From positions 62,001 through 126,000 of the forward strand of contig NZ_BBWV01000001.1 in the NCBI RefSeq assembly GCF_000974785.1: a stretch of DNA of 64,000 nucleotides. The letters run 5' to 3'. A program made the translations under genes and the position numbers. Source of the stretch: Flavihumibacter petaseus NBRC 106054. GTDB lineage: Bacteria; Bacteroidota; Bacteroidia; Chitinophagales; Chitinophagaceae. The notes below the pieces were generated by a model that ran no database searches, was not told the origin of the DNA, and worked only from the letters and a program-made list of their open reading frames with translations. The stretch's first letter is position 1, and each line of letters begins with the position of its first letter. Positions 36,340 through 44,856 of the stretch are shown piece by piece.

Positions 36340-37128
36340 ATGCCCCTTTTCATTACTTCACTGAATTCCGGCAGCAACGGGAATTGCTACTATATTGGTA
36401 ACCAACACGAGGCCATCCTGGTGGACGCCGGCATTTCCTGCAGGGAGATTGAGAAAAGGATGTCAAGGCTTGGCCTGTCGATCACGTCCGTCCGCGCGGT
36501 TTTCGTATCGCATGAACATGGTGATCACATTACGGGTATCCCGCAATTATCAAAAAAACACCGGGTTCCGGTATATATCACAAAGGACACACACCGTGAG
36601 GCAGCGATACCGATTGAAGAAGAACTCATACGCACCTTCCAGGATAATGTTCCTGTCAGTATCGGCGATCTGACCATACTGCCCTTCCTGAAAAATCATG
36701 ATGCCTGTGATCCGCATAGTTTCGTGGTGACAGGAAATGGTGTGACTGTTGGCATATTCACCGACATTGGGGTGAGTTGCAGTGCCCTGAAAAAACATTT
36801 TGGTTCCTGCCACGCTGCTTTCCTGGAATCCAATTATTGTGAGCAGATGCTGGAAAAAGGAAACTACCCCTTCCACCTGAAAAGAAGGATAAGCGGTGGA
36901 AAGGGCCACCTGTCCAACCGCCAGGCATTTGACCTGTTTGTAAAACACCGGAGCGATGCCTTACGGCACCTGGTACTTTCTCATCTGTCCAAAAACAACA
37001 ATCATCCCGATATCGTCGAAGCGCTGTTCCGCGAATCCGCCGGCACCACACGCATCACTGTCGCCAGCCGGTATCATGAGATGCCGGTACTAACCGTGAC
37101 GGCATCGCTCCAGCTATCGATCTTTTAG
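36340..37128 (+). CDS. MBL-fold metallo-hydrolase, WalJ/YycJ-like
   Basis: A 262-residue cytoplasmic metallo-beta-lactamase-fold protein. The start PLFITSLNSGSNGNCYYIG is typical of the YycJ/WalJ group, and the metal site HEHGDH is at about residues 56-61 (SHEHGDHITG). Later ligands are in AFLESNYCEQML and VLSHLSKNNNHPD. Relatives are linked to DNA double-strand-break or cell-wall-stress control. ATG 36340 is chosen over TTG 36334, which is inside the -7 box. It converges with the propeller lipoprotein gene with a 1-bp gap. Confidence 0.88.
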   Translation: MPLFITSLNSGSNGNCYYIGNQHEAILVDAGISCREIEKRMSRLGLSITSVRAVFVSHEHGDHITGIPQLSKKHRVPVYITKDTHREAAIPIEEELIRTFQDNVPVSIGDLTILPFLKNHDACDPHSFVVTGNGVTVGIFTDIGVSCSALKKHFGSCHAAFLESNYCEQMLEKGNYPFHLKRRISGGKGHLSNRQAFDLFVKHRSDALRHLVLSHLSKNNNHPDIVEALFRESAGTTRITVASRYHEMPVLTVTASLQLSIF

Positions 37129-37129
37129 T

Positions 37130-38149
37130 TTAGAAGTCAGCAATGGTGCTTCCATCATAGCGACGCACTCCGTCAAGAGCGCCAAACCAAATACTCCCGT
37201 CAGCAGCTGCTAAAATCCCAAAAAACATCGGCCTGGTTGTCAATTCGGTTACCGTTGGATTTGCACTGGATAATGATTTTCCGTCATACCGGGCAAGCGC
37301 CCAGTCTTTGCCATTGTCCCTTTCTGAACTGGTCCAGATATTGCCTTTTTTATCTTCAATTATATAGCCAACAAACTTCTGCCTGAAACTGGTAAACGTA
37401 CTGCCGCTATAGCGCCAAAGCCCATTCGCGCCACCAAGCCAGATATTGCCTGTTTTATCTTCAATTACTGAACGAACATTTTTAAAAGGGGTACCCTCAT
37501 GAGCGAAAACTGTAAATGTTTTTCCATCATAAACGAAGGTATTGCCTCTTGTTGCAAACCATAATCTGCCTTTTTTGTCTTCAATAATAGCATTGACTTC
37601 ATAGGGAGGTCTTTCCTGAAAAGTTATTCCGGTCAGATCCTGATTCATCGCATCTCCATTAATGACAAAATTCTGAAAGGATTTCCCATCGTAGCGGCTT
37701 GCTCCCCCAAAAACACCGAACCAGATGTTGCCACTTTTATCTTCATATATACAACCAACATCATTATTAAGAAGCCCATTCCGGGTAGTGAAATTCTGAA
37801 AGGATTTTCCATCGTAATAATAAACTCCTGAGCCGATAGAGCCGAACCAAAAATTGCCCTTTCTGTCTTCCAGGACAGAAAAAAAGCGGGCCTTACTTAC
37901 ACCATTTGTGATGTTGGTAAACGACTTGCCGTCATACCGGAAGATCCCGTCAAATGCAGCAATCCAGATATTGCCTTTTTTATCCTGTATGATATTCCGG
38001 GTTATTTGTTTTGGTCCGGAAGAAGTAACCAGGTTTTCTGTTCCGGACTTGAGATTTTCTTTGGAAAGATCAGCTTTGTTCTGCCCTTTGCAGGAAGCAT
38101 AAACAACAAACACCAGGAATAAGGCACATATATGTGCGTATTGCTTCAT
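37130..38149 (-). CDS. Two-component-regulator-propeller lipoprotein without a kinase
   Basis: A 339-residue predicted lipoprotein (lipobox VVYASC, Cys about 20). About seven repeats of the pattern IxEDKKGNIWFGx(n)RYDGKSFxNF run from residue ~50 to the end, e.g. IIQDKKGNIWIAAFDGIFRYDG and VIEDKTGNIWLGGANGLWRYSG. These are the sensor blades found outside the cell in hybrid two-component systems, but here no transmembrane helix, kinase or receiver follows. It may act as a stand-alone glycan- or peptide-binding surface protein. The DNA looks AT-richer than its neighbours. Confidence 0.85.
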   Translation of the reverse strand: MKQYAHICALFLVFVVYASCKGQNKADLSKENLKSGTENLVTSSGPKQITRNIIQDKKGNIWIAAFDGIFRYDGKSFTNITNGVSKARFFSVLEDRKGNFWFGSIGSGVYYYDGKSFQNFTTRNGLLNNDVGCIYEDKSGNIWFGVFGGASRYDGKSFQNFVINGDAMNQDLTGITFQERPPYEVNAIIEDKKGRLWFATRGNTFVYDGKTFTVFAHEGTPFKNVRSVIEDKTGNIWLGGANGLWRYSGSTFTSFRQKFVGYIIEDKKGNIWTSSERDNGKDWALARYDGKSLSSANPTVTELTTRPMFFGILAAADGSIWFGALDGVRRYDGSTIADF

Positions 38150-38203
38150 TTACTATTATATTTTCTTTCAATTGCTTTCTTTCGTTACCAAACCCGCGGA
38201 CCC

Positions 38204-38223
38204 CAACTTCCAAACTATTAAAC
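38204..38223 (-). repeat. 20-bp intergenic repeat, copy 1
   Basis: On the minus strand this reads GTTTAATAGTTTGGAAGTTG, identical to 59002-59021. It sits between the propeller lipoprotein gene and an FtsX permease gene. Confidence 0.6.
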
Positions 38224-38240
38224 AAATAAACTTATAAACT

Positions 38241-40613
38241 TTATTCTGTCCTCAAACTCTTCACAGGATTCGCCAGCGCTGCCCTCACTGAATGGAAACT
38301 TACTGTCACCAGGCTGATCAGCACAGCACCCAATGCGGCCAGGAAGAACACCCACATGGAAATGGTAGTGCGGTATTGATACTGTTGCAGCCAGCCAGAG
38401 AGGAAATACCAGGCAATCGGGATGGCAATCAGGCAGGAAATGATCACCAGCTTCAAAAAGCCGGTTGACATCGCCTGCCATAAATTAAATACAGACGCAC
38501 CCAGCACTTTGCGCACACCGATCTCTTTGGTCTTCTGCTCCGCTACGAAGGAAGCGAGTCCGAACAATCCAAGGCATGAAATGAATACCGCAAGGATGGC
38601 AAAGAAAGTCGCCAGGTTACCGATCCTTTCTTCATCGCTGAACTTGTTGGCATATTCTTCGTCGGTAAATTCATATTTGAAGGGACTTCCCGGATCAGCT
38701 TTCCTGAATACCGGCTCAATGGCTGCCAGTGCTTTCCGCATCGGTACTTCCGGTTTTACCCTTATCGTGATCACACTCGTCCAGTTATAGTCGAGGAAAA
38801 AGATGGTCGGCTTAACCGGTTCGTAAGGCGATTCCATCACCATGTCTTTCACTACGCCGATCACTTTTCTTTCCTTGTCATTCCACTTGATGGTTTCTCC
38901 CACCACCTGCTTCAGGCCGGTGAGTTTGACAGCAGCCTCATTGAGGATCAGTCCGCCGGAATCTGTAACAAATTCTCTTGAGAAATCACGGCCTTCTTTA
39001 ATCTTCCAACGGTGGGTATTGCCGTAGTCGTGTGTGCAGGCCACGATACCAAACAGCGGCACCGAGTTGGGATCCTTGCCTTTCCATTCAAAGCCGATCT
39101 GGTTAGACCAGATGCCGGTAGAGGGACTACTGGATTCTGCCATATCTGCCACCACGCCGGTTTTCAGCAGGTCATCCCGCAGGCTGTTGTAATGCCCCCA
39201 TAACTCGGGCGTTGATATCATTACGGTAAACAGTCCGTCGCGGGAATAACCGACAGGGCGATCCTTGGCAAACTGGATCTGCCGGAAAACAATTATCGTT
39301 CCGATAATGAGGGTAATGGAGACCGTGAACTGCAGCACTACCAGTACCTGGCGGGGAATGGCTGCCAGCCTTCCTGCTTTGAATGTTCCCTTAAGTACTT
39401 TAACCGGCTGAAAACCGGACAGGTAAAAAGCGGGATAACTACCGGCAACTATTCCGGTAATCAGCGTTACTGCCAGTGCTGACAGCCAGAAATAAGGTTG
39501 CCCCCAGGGAATCGTGATTTCCTTTTTCGCGATACCGTTAAAGAACGGCAGTGCTGCCAGCACCAGGAGCACCGAAAGGAAAAGGGCGAACCAGGCAACC
39601 AGTATTGACTCTGTCAGGAACTGATAAATGAGTTGCGTCCGCATCGACCCGATAGCTTTCCTTACCCCAACTTCACGTGCACGCTTTTCTGAACGGGCGG
39701 TGCTCAGGTTCATAAAATTAATACAGGCCAGCAACAGTACGAATACACCAATGGTACCGAACAACCACACGAACTGAATCCTTCCGCCAGCTACTTTTCC
39801 GTTTTTAAATTCACTGTGCAGGTGCCATTTATCCATCGGATGCAACAGGATCTCTTCCTCTCCCTCTTTCACATGCTTTCTGGGAAGAAAGCGGATCTTA
39901 TTGGTAACGGTTGCCATACTCACGCCCGGTTGCATTTCAGCAAACAACTGCCAGGAATGATTGCCCCACTGGTCTGCAGATTCTTTCACCCAGTTCTCTG
40001 ATTTCAGGTAAGCTTCCCACGACAGGAATATTTTCGAATCGAAAAAAGTACTGTTGTTCGGCAGGTCTTTAAAAACCCCGCTCACCTTATAATCGGTACG
40101 ATTATCGATTTTGACTGTCTGGCCCAGGGCTTCCCCTTCGCCAAACAATGCTTTAGCCAGTGACTGCGTAATCAGTATCGAACTGGGATTGTTCAGTGAA
40201 CCTGCATTTCCCTTAATCATATGCAGGGAGATCATCTCGGGAAACGGCTGTTGCACCCACATGCCATGTGTATTCAGTTTCTTGTCACCAACAGCGATAA
40301 TATGACCAAAATTCCAGGAAGTCTGTGCAAGGTGCTTAAAGTCGCCCGGGTATGCGGTGCGTAGTGCGGGGGCGATCGGCAGCGACACAGCAGGGCCGGT
40401 TCCCTTTTCACCGTTAAAGGTTTGCGTCGTCATCATCTGTGCCAGTCTTTCATGCTTCTCATGCACCTGGTTGAAACTGATCTCATCATAGATCCATAAG
40501 CCAATGAGAATCGTTACTGCCAGGCCCACTGACAGCCCCAGGATATTGATGGTGCTGTAGGCGGGATTCTTTCTGAGGTTCCGCAGACCGATTAACAGAT
40601 AATTTTTGATCAT
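38241..40613 (-). CDS. ABC transporter permease, MacB/FtsX type (orphan, second)
   Basis: A 790-residue permease resembling the one at 13643-16063. The N-terminus KNYLLIGLRNLRKNPAYSTIN and the coupling motifs REVGVRKAIGSMRTQLIYQF (middle) and KEIGVRKVLGASVFNLWQAM (C-terminus) are characteristic. Helices include TINILGLSVGLAVTILIGLW, FVLLLACINFMNLS and VFFLAALGAVLISLVTVSF, each in partial form. Again no ATPase gene is adjacent; ATP may come from a shared MacB-like subunit elsewhere. Substrate unknown. A 203-bp region with a palindrome separates it from a divergent outer-membrane protein gene. Confidence 0.88.
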   Translation of the reverse strand: MIKNYLLIGLRNLRKNPAYSTINILGLSVGLAVTILIGLWIYDEISFNQVHEKHERLAQMMTTQTFNGEKGTGPAVSLPIAPALRTAYPGDFKHLAQTSWNFGHIIAVGDKKLNTHGMWVQQPFPEMISLHMIKGNAGSLNNPSSILITQSLAKALFGEGEALGQTVKIDNRTDYKVSGVFKDLPNNSTFFDSKIFLSWEAYLKSENWVKESADQWGNHSWQLFAEMQPGVSMATVTNKIRFLPRKHVKEGEEEILLHPMDKWHLHSEFKNGKVAGGRIQFVWLFGTIGVFVLLLACINFMNLSTARSEKRAREVGVRKAIGSMRTQLIYQFLTESILVAWFALFLSVLLVLAALPFFNGIAKKEITIPWGQPYFWLSALAVTLITGIVAGSYPAFYLSGFQPVKVLKGTFKAGRLAAIPRQVLVVLQFTVSITLIIGTIIVFRQIQFAKDRPVGYSRDGLFTVMISTPELWGHYNSLRDDLLKTGVVADMAESSSPSTGIWSNQIGFEWKGKDPNSVPLFGIVACTHDYGNTHRWKIKEGRDFSREFVTDSGGLILNEAAVKLTGLKQVVGETIKWNDKERKVIGVVKDMVMESPYEPVKPTIFFLDYNWTSVITIRVKPEVPMRKALAAIEPVFRKADPGSPFKYEFTDEEYANKFSDEERIGNLATFFAILAVFISCLGLFGLASFVAEQKTKEIGVRKVLGASVFNLWQAMSTGFLKLVIISCLIAIPIAWYFLSGWLQQYQYRTTISMWVFFLAALGAVLISLVTVSFHSVRAALANPVKSLRTE

Positions 40614-40680
40614 AGTACTGGTTTGTCCTAAAATTTAATCATAATTCCAGCCCCATTTTTTCCAATATGACTTGCTTAAG

Positions 40681-40695
40681 ATTTACCGGGTAAAT
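40681..40695. promoter_or_regulatory. Inverted repeat ATTTACC-G-GGTAAAT
   Basis: A perfect 7-bp inverted repeat with a single central base, in the divergent region between the FtsX permease and the outer-membrane protein genes. Its half-site TTACC matches that of the acnA upstream palindrome, so the same regulator might bind both. Confidence 0.35.
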
Positions 40696-40760
40696 GGTCA
40701 ATGCCGGGGAGGAACGGCAATAAGTGTTTGCACTTAGCAATAAAATATATTGACCGGCGA

Positions 40761-40791
40761 TTTGCTTTTTATAATGCCGCGCTCTATTTTG
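40761..40791 (+). promoter_or_regulatory. Promoter-like TTTG-N20-TATTTTG
   Basis: TTTG at 40761-40764 and TATTTTG at 40785-40791, 20 nt apart, 25 nt before ATG 40817. The -7 box is one base short of the TAnnTTTG spacing, so the match is near but not perfect. Confidence 0.4.
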
Positions 40792-40816
40792 CCGCCTGAT
40801 TAATAAACCTTAACCA

Positions 40817-41416
40817 ATGAAAAAAGTCCTCCTGCTTACGCTCGGTGTAACCGCTTTTGTATTCTCCCAGGCCCAGTCTTTCCTGCACGGTGTTGGTACC
40901 GGCGCAATCGTCACTTCTTCAAAAAACGTTGAAAACAGTGTGATGTTTACACTGATGTACAGCCCACGCTACACGATCACGGAATCTGATGCATCCTCCA
41001 TTTCTGTTGGCATTCCACTGGCAATTGGCTTTGGAGGCTCGGCCGAATACAACTCCCAATCCGGTACTACATCCAGCCTGACCTATGCAGTCAATGCACC
41101 GTTAATGATCAACTATAACGTAGGTGCCGGTTCTTCCAAAGAATCAGCAGACCGCTTTGGGTTCTTCCTGGGAGCAGGATTTGGCGCACACCTGGGAAGC
41201 TCGTACGTGCTCAAATCAGTTGACGGTGGTGATGACTACTATTATGATGAGTACGTAAAGGAAAATCAAACCACCTTTGGCCCTGCCGCCAATGCCGGAG
41301 TACGTTTCGCCGTAGGTGCCGGAACCCACAACATCGAGATCATGGGATCCTTTATGAAAGGCATCAACGAAGGCAAAGCGAATATCTTTGGCATTCACGG
41401 TGTGTTCAATTTCTAG
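40817..41416 (+). CDS. Outer-membrane beta-barrel-type protein
   Basis: A 199-residue exported protein with a signal peptide (KKVLLLTLGVTAFVFSQAQ). The rest has amphipathic strands with glycine-rich turns: VMFTLMYSPRYTI, SISVGIPLAIGFGG, LTYAVNAPLMINYNVGAG, FGFFLGAGFGAHLG, NAGVRFAVGAGTHNIEIMGSF, ending GIHGVFNF with a terminal Phe. This suits a small barrel protein. It is monocistronic: a promoter-like sequence precedes it and a hairpin terminator follows. Confidence 0.7.
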   Translation: MKKVLLLTLGVTAFVFSQAQSFLHGVGTGAIVTSSKNVENSVMFTLMYSPRYTITESDASSISVGIPLAIGFGGSAEYNSQSGTTSSLTYAVNAPLMINYNVGAGSSKESADRFGFFLGAGFGAHLGSSYVLKSVDGGDDYYYDEYVKENQTTFGPAANAGVRFAVGAGTHNIEIMGSFMKGINEGKANIFGIHGVFNF

Positions 41417-41454
41417 ACAATTAGATATTATTGCTAACACACATACATGAGCGA

Positions 41455-41482
41455 AAAGCCTGTTCCTGACCGGACAGGCTTT
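41455..41482 (+). terminator. Rho-independent-type terminator
   Basis: A 9-bp perfect stem (AAAGCCTGT / ACAGGCTTT) with a 10-nt loop, followed by ATTTTA, lies 38 bp after the outer-membrane protein gene. The tail is T-rich but short. Confidence 0.65.
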
Positions 41483-41681
41483 ATTTTATGCCCGAATCGG
41501 CTAAAAACGGGTATTCCCAGGTTTTTGGCAAGGTTTTCGTTCAATAGCGCGCATATCCGGGAATTTTCTGAAAAACCATTTTTTTTTGATCCGTACACTA
41601 TAAAAACTATCCCGCAACCAACCATCTGCCTTCGTTATCCGTCTGAAACTAACAGCAAGTTGTTTAACCAGTAGATAGCCC

Positions 41682-42419
41682 ATGCAGAAAAAATTTAACC
41701 CCGTAACCCTCATCGCCGTACTGGCATTTATCGGATTTACCTTTGTTACGGTAAACTGGCCGACCAATGCCGCAAGCCGTGATTTCAGCGCGAAAAATAC
41801 GGCCGTTACAGACAACCTTACAGAAGACGCGGCTTTCCGCCTGTATGACCTGTTGAGCCTGGATTCCCTGGGTTTACAGAAACAGGCATTTGAACTTGCA
41901 GTCCGTGGCTGGGAGAAACTGAAACAGCAGGGTCAGATCTCCAGGGATGCCATCATGACTATTGCCGACTTCAGCCAGCCAAGTGCCCGTAAAAGATTAT
42001 ACGTACTTGACCTGGAATCCGGCAAACTGCTCTACAATACCTATGTTGCGCATGGCCGCAATTCCGGCCGCGAAATGGCAAGCTCCTACAGCAATCGCCC
42101 CTCTTCTTATAAAAGCAGTCCGGGTTTCTACCGCACCGAAGAAACCTACTACGGCAGCAATGGTTATTCTCTCCGCCTCGAAGGCCTTGAAAAAGGTATC
42201 AACGATAATGCCGACAGGAGAGCCATTGTAATGCATGGTGCCCCGTATGTGAACGAAAAATTCATCAGCCAGCAGGGGTTTATCGGCAGAAGCCAGGGGT
42301 GCCCGGCCATACCCCAGAACATGGCAAGACCAATTATCAATGCCATCAAAGGCGGTTCCTGCCTCTTTATTTATTCACCTGCACCTGTTTACGCCCAACA
42401 GTCACAATTGGTTCGTTAA
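41682..42419 (+). CDS. Murein L,D-transpeptidase-like (YkuD-type) protein
   Basis: A 245-residue protein with an N-terminal signal or anchor helix (FNPVTLIAVLAFIGFTFVTV). The L,D-transpeptidase core (about residues 85-230) has the catalytic pair His185 (VMHGAPYV) and Cys207 (GRSQGCPAIP), and the segments LYVLDLESGKLLYNTYVAHG and GREMASSYSNRPSSYKSSPG typical of the Bacteroidota branch. It would form or exchange cross-links in peptidoglycan, or act as a carboxypeptidase. It stands 47 bp before the Gfo/Idh gene, which has its own -7 box. Confidence 0.87.
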   Translation: MQKKFNPVTLIAVLAFIGFTFVTVNWPTNAASRDFSAKNTAVTDNLTEDAAFRLYDLLSLDSLGLQKQAFELAVRGWEKLKQQGQISRDAIMTIADFSQPSARKRLYVLDLESGKLLYNTYVAHGRNSGREMASSYSNRPSSYKSSPGFYRTEETYYGSNGYSLRLEGLEKGINDNADRRAIVMHGAPYVNEKFISQQGFIGRSQGCPAIPQNMARPIINAIKGGSCLFIYSPAPVYAQQSQLVR

Positions 42420-42440
42420 GTGCATTTAAGGTCACTTGAT

Positions 42441-42448
42441 TATCTTTG
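42441..42448 (+). promoter_or_regulatory. -7 promoter box TATCTTTG
   Basis: Perfect TAnnTTTG, 18 nt before ATG 42467, the same distance as the well-formed promoter at 8197-8227. A -33 TTTG is not seen at the usual place. Confidence 0.55.
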
Positions 42449-42466
42449 AAAGATTAATCAGGGACT

Positions 42467-43441
42467 ATGCTCAAAATAGGGGTTTTCGGTGTCGGACATC
42501 TGGGGAAATTCCATCTCAACAATTGGAAAGAAATTCAGGGGGTTGAACTCGTGGGATTTTATGATCCTCATGACGCCAACGCAGTGGAAGTGGAAGCCCG
42601 TTATGGTCTCCAACGCTTTCACGATCCTGAAGAACTGTTACGCCGCATCGACGCAGCCGATATCGTCGCTCCCACCAATTTCCATTTTGAACTGTGCCAG
42701 CTTGCCATCCGCAACGGCAAACATGTATTCGTGGAAAAGCCGCTGGCCAATACTATGGATGAAGCCAGGGAACTCGTTAAACTGGTAAAGGAATCCAATG
42801 TAAAAATGCAGGTGGGCCATGTGGAAAGATTTAATCCGGCTTTTCTGGCTACGCGCGGGCTCGACCTCAACCCCATGTTCATAGAAGTACACCGCCTCGC
42901 ACAGTTCAACCCGAGAGGAACCGAAGTCAGTGTGATCCTCGACCTCATGATCCATGATATTGACATTATCCTCAGCATGGTGAAAAGCGAGGTGAAACAT
43001 ATTTCCTCTTCCGGCGTGGCTGTCATGACCGACACACCGGATATCGCGAACGTCAGGATCGAATTCAACAACGGATGTGTCGCCAACCTCACTTCTTCAA
43101 GGATCTCGATGAAAAAGATGCGGAAGATGCGCCTCTTTCAGAAAGATGCCTATGTTGGCATTGACTTCCTCAACAAGAAGACGGAAGTGATCCGGCTCAA
43201 GGGAGAATCTGATGCCAATGTTTTTGAATTTGACATTGACACGCCAAAGGGCAAAAAAACAGTCGCCGTAGCGAATCCGGTAATTCCCGAAGTAAACGCC
43301 ATCAAACTGGAACTGGAGGCTTTCCGCGATGCCATCCTGCAGAATACCCGTACCATAGTGTCGGAAGTAGATGGATTCGGCGCTATGGAAGTGGCCCACC
43401 AGATCCTCCATAAAATACGCCACAACACGATCAATTCCTGA
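42467..43441 (+). CDS. Gfo/Idh/MocA-family oxidoreductase
   Basis: A 324-residue NAD(P)-dependent sugar oxidoreductase. The Rossmann motif GVFGVGHLGKFHL starts at residue 5, the catalytic-site motif E90-K91-P92 is in FVEKPLANT, and DLMIHDIDIIL carries the conserved His-Asp of the substrate domain. It likely oxidises or epimerises a nucleotide sugar. Its TGA overlaps the next ATG by one base, tying it to the sugar transferase of the same operon. Confidence 0.88.
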   Translation: MLKIGVFGVGHLGKFHLNNWKEIQGVELVGFYDPHDANAVEVEARYGLQRFHDPEELLRRIDAADIVAPTNFHFELCQLAIRNGKHVFVEKPLANTMDEARELVKLVKESNVKMQVGHVERFNPAFLATRGLDLNPMFIEVHRLAQFNPRGTEVSVILDLMIHDIDIILSMVKSEVKHISSSGVAVMTDTPDIANVRIEFNNGCVANLTSSRISMKKMRKMRLFQKDAYVGIDFLNKKTEVIRLKGESDANVFEFDIDTPKGKKTVAVANPVIPEVNAIKLELEAFRDAILQNTRTIVSEVDGFGAMEVAHQILHKIRHNTINS

Positions 43442-44856
43442 TGCCGCAAACGAGGAGTTCAACCATAAGTCCATTCTGGTACGCCCTGAGCGATTATCTG
43501 GCTGCCGGCCTCGTGTGGTTTCTCTTCTTCATTTATCGCAATCATCTGCTGGGTGAACCAGTGATCGTGGATGGCCGCATATTGCTGAACAGCGGTATTA
43601 TCGCGGGGCTGATCCTTCTCCCTTTTGCCTGGGTTGCATTTTATGGCATCCTGGGAAGCTATCATAGTTTATACCGTAAATCCAGGCTGGCAGAAGGCAC
43701 CATTACCATCATTGCCAGCCTGATCGGATGTACTGTTATCTTTTTCGTCATTCTGCTGAATGATATCGACCGGAGCCTGCGGTATTACTATTCGATTTTC
43801 GCGTGCTTCGTGCTGTTGCAAACAGGCTTTACACTTGCCGGAAGGTTGTTCCTCCTGGCCCGCGCAAGGGCGCAGCTGCGTAGAGGCGCCGTGTTCTTCA
43901 AAAGCCTGCTGGTAGGCGACAACCAACCCGCCCATGAACTCTTCCTTGCCACCCGCGACCAGTTGCGTACTGCCGGGTATCACTATAACGGGTATCTCGC
44001 GCCCGTTGCAAACGGCCTGAGCAACGCCCTGCCTTATCTCGGCAAACCGGATGCCCTGGAAACCACGATCGATGAACAGGGCATAGAATTGGTAGTGCTT
44101 GCCCTGCAAACCGACCAGCAGCAGGAAGTTGAACAATATATCCACCGCCTCGGCAGAAAAGATGTGGAGATCAAACTGGCGCCTTCGGTACTGAATATCC
44201 TGTCGGGATCTATGCGTACTGCCAACGTTTATACGCCGCTGCTAACCGATATCCCTTCTGGACTGATGCCGTTATGGCAGCAACACATCAAAAGACTGAT
44301 CGACGTACTGCTGGCCGCAGTGGCCCTTGTTTTGCTGTCTCCCCTGCTGTTGTATGTGGCCATCAGGGTCAGGCTGTCGTCACCCGGACCAATCCTCTTC
44401 CGCCAGGAAAGGATCGGCTACAAGGGGAAACCATTCACCATCCTGAAATTCCGGAGTATGGTCAGAGACGCGGAGCGCTCGGGGCCGGCACTGTCTTCTG
44501 AAACCGATCCCAGGGTCACTTCCTGGGGAAGAGTGATGCGGAAATGGCGGCTTGATGAACTGCCCCAGCTGGTGAATATCCTCCGGAACGAAATGAGCCT
44601 CGTCGGCCCCCGTCCGGAACGCAAATTTTATATTGATCAGCTGACTGCTATCGATCCCTATTACAACTACCTGCTGAAAGTGAAGCCCGGATTAAGTTCC
44701 TGGGGAATGGTGCAGTTCGGCTATGCAGAGAATCTGAAAGAAATGCTGGAGCGCATGAAATACGACCTGCTGTATATGGAAAATATCTCACTGGCCCTCG
44801 ATATCAAGATCATGTTCTATACGATCCGTATCATTGTATCCGGTAAAGGAAAATAA
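43441..44856 (+). CDS. Polyprenyl-phosphate sugar-1-phosphate transferase (exopolysaccharide initiation)
   Basis: A 471-residue inner-membrane enzyme that transfers a sugar phosphate onto undecaprenyl phosphate, the first step of surface-polysaccharide assembly. The N-terminal region has helices such as YLAAGLVWFLFFIY, GLILLPFAWVAFYGIL and YSIFACFVLLQTGF, then a CoA-binding-like cytoplasmic domain (about 140-270). The C-terminal catalytic domain (about 280-471) shows RLIDVLLAAVALVLLSPLL, RQERIGYKGKPF, FKFRSM-like LKFRSMVRDAE, WRLDELPQLVNI and VGPRPERKF, all standard. The next gene begins immediately after the TAA. Confidence 0.93.
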   Translation: MPQTRSSTISPFWYALSDYLAAGLVWFLFFIYRNHLLGEPVIVDGRILLNSGIIAGLILLPFAWVAFYGILGSYHSLYRKSRLAEGTITIIASLIGCTVIFFVILLNDIDRSLRYYYSIFACFVLLQTGFTLAGRLFLLARARAQLRRGAVFFKSLLVGDNQPAHELFLATRDQLRTAGYHYNGYLAPVANGLSNALPYLGKPDALETTIDEQGIELVVLALQTDQQQEVEQYIHRLGRKDVEIKLAPSVLNILSGSMRTANVYTPLLTDIPSGLMPLWQQHIKRLIDVLLAAVALVLLSPLLLYVAIRVRLSSPGPILFRQERIGYKGKPFTILKFRSMVRDAERSGPALSSETDPRVTSWGRVMRKWRLDELPQLVNILRNEMSLVGPRPERKFYIDQLTAIDPYYNYLLKVKPGLSSWGMVQFGYAENLKEMLERMKYDLLYMENISLALDIKIMFYTIRIIVSGKGK

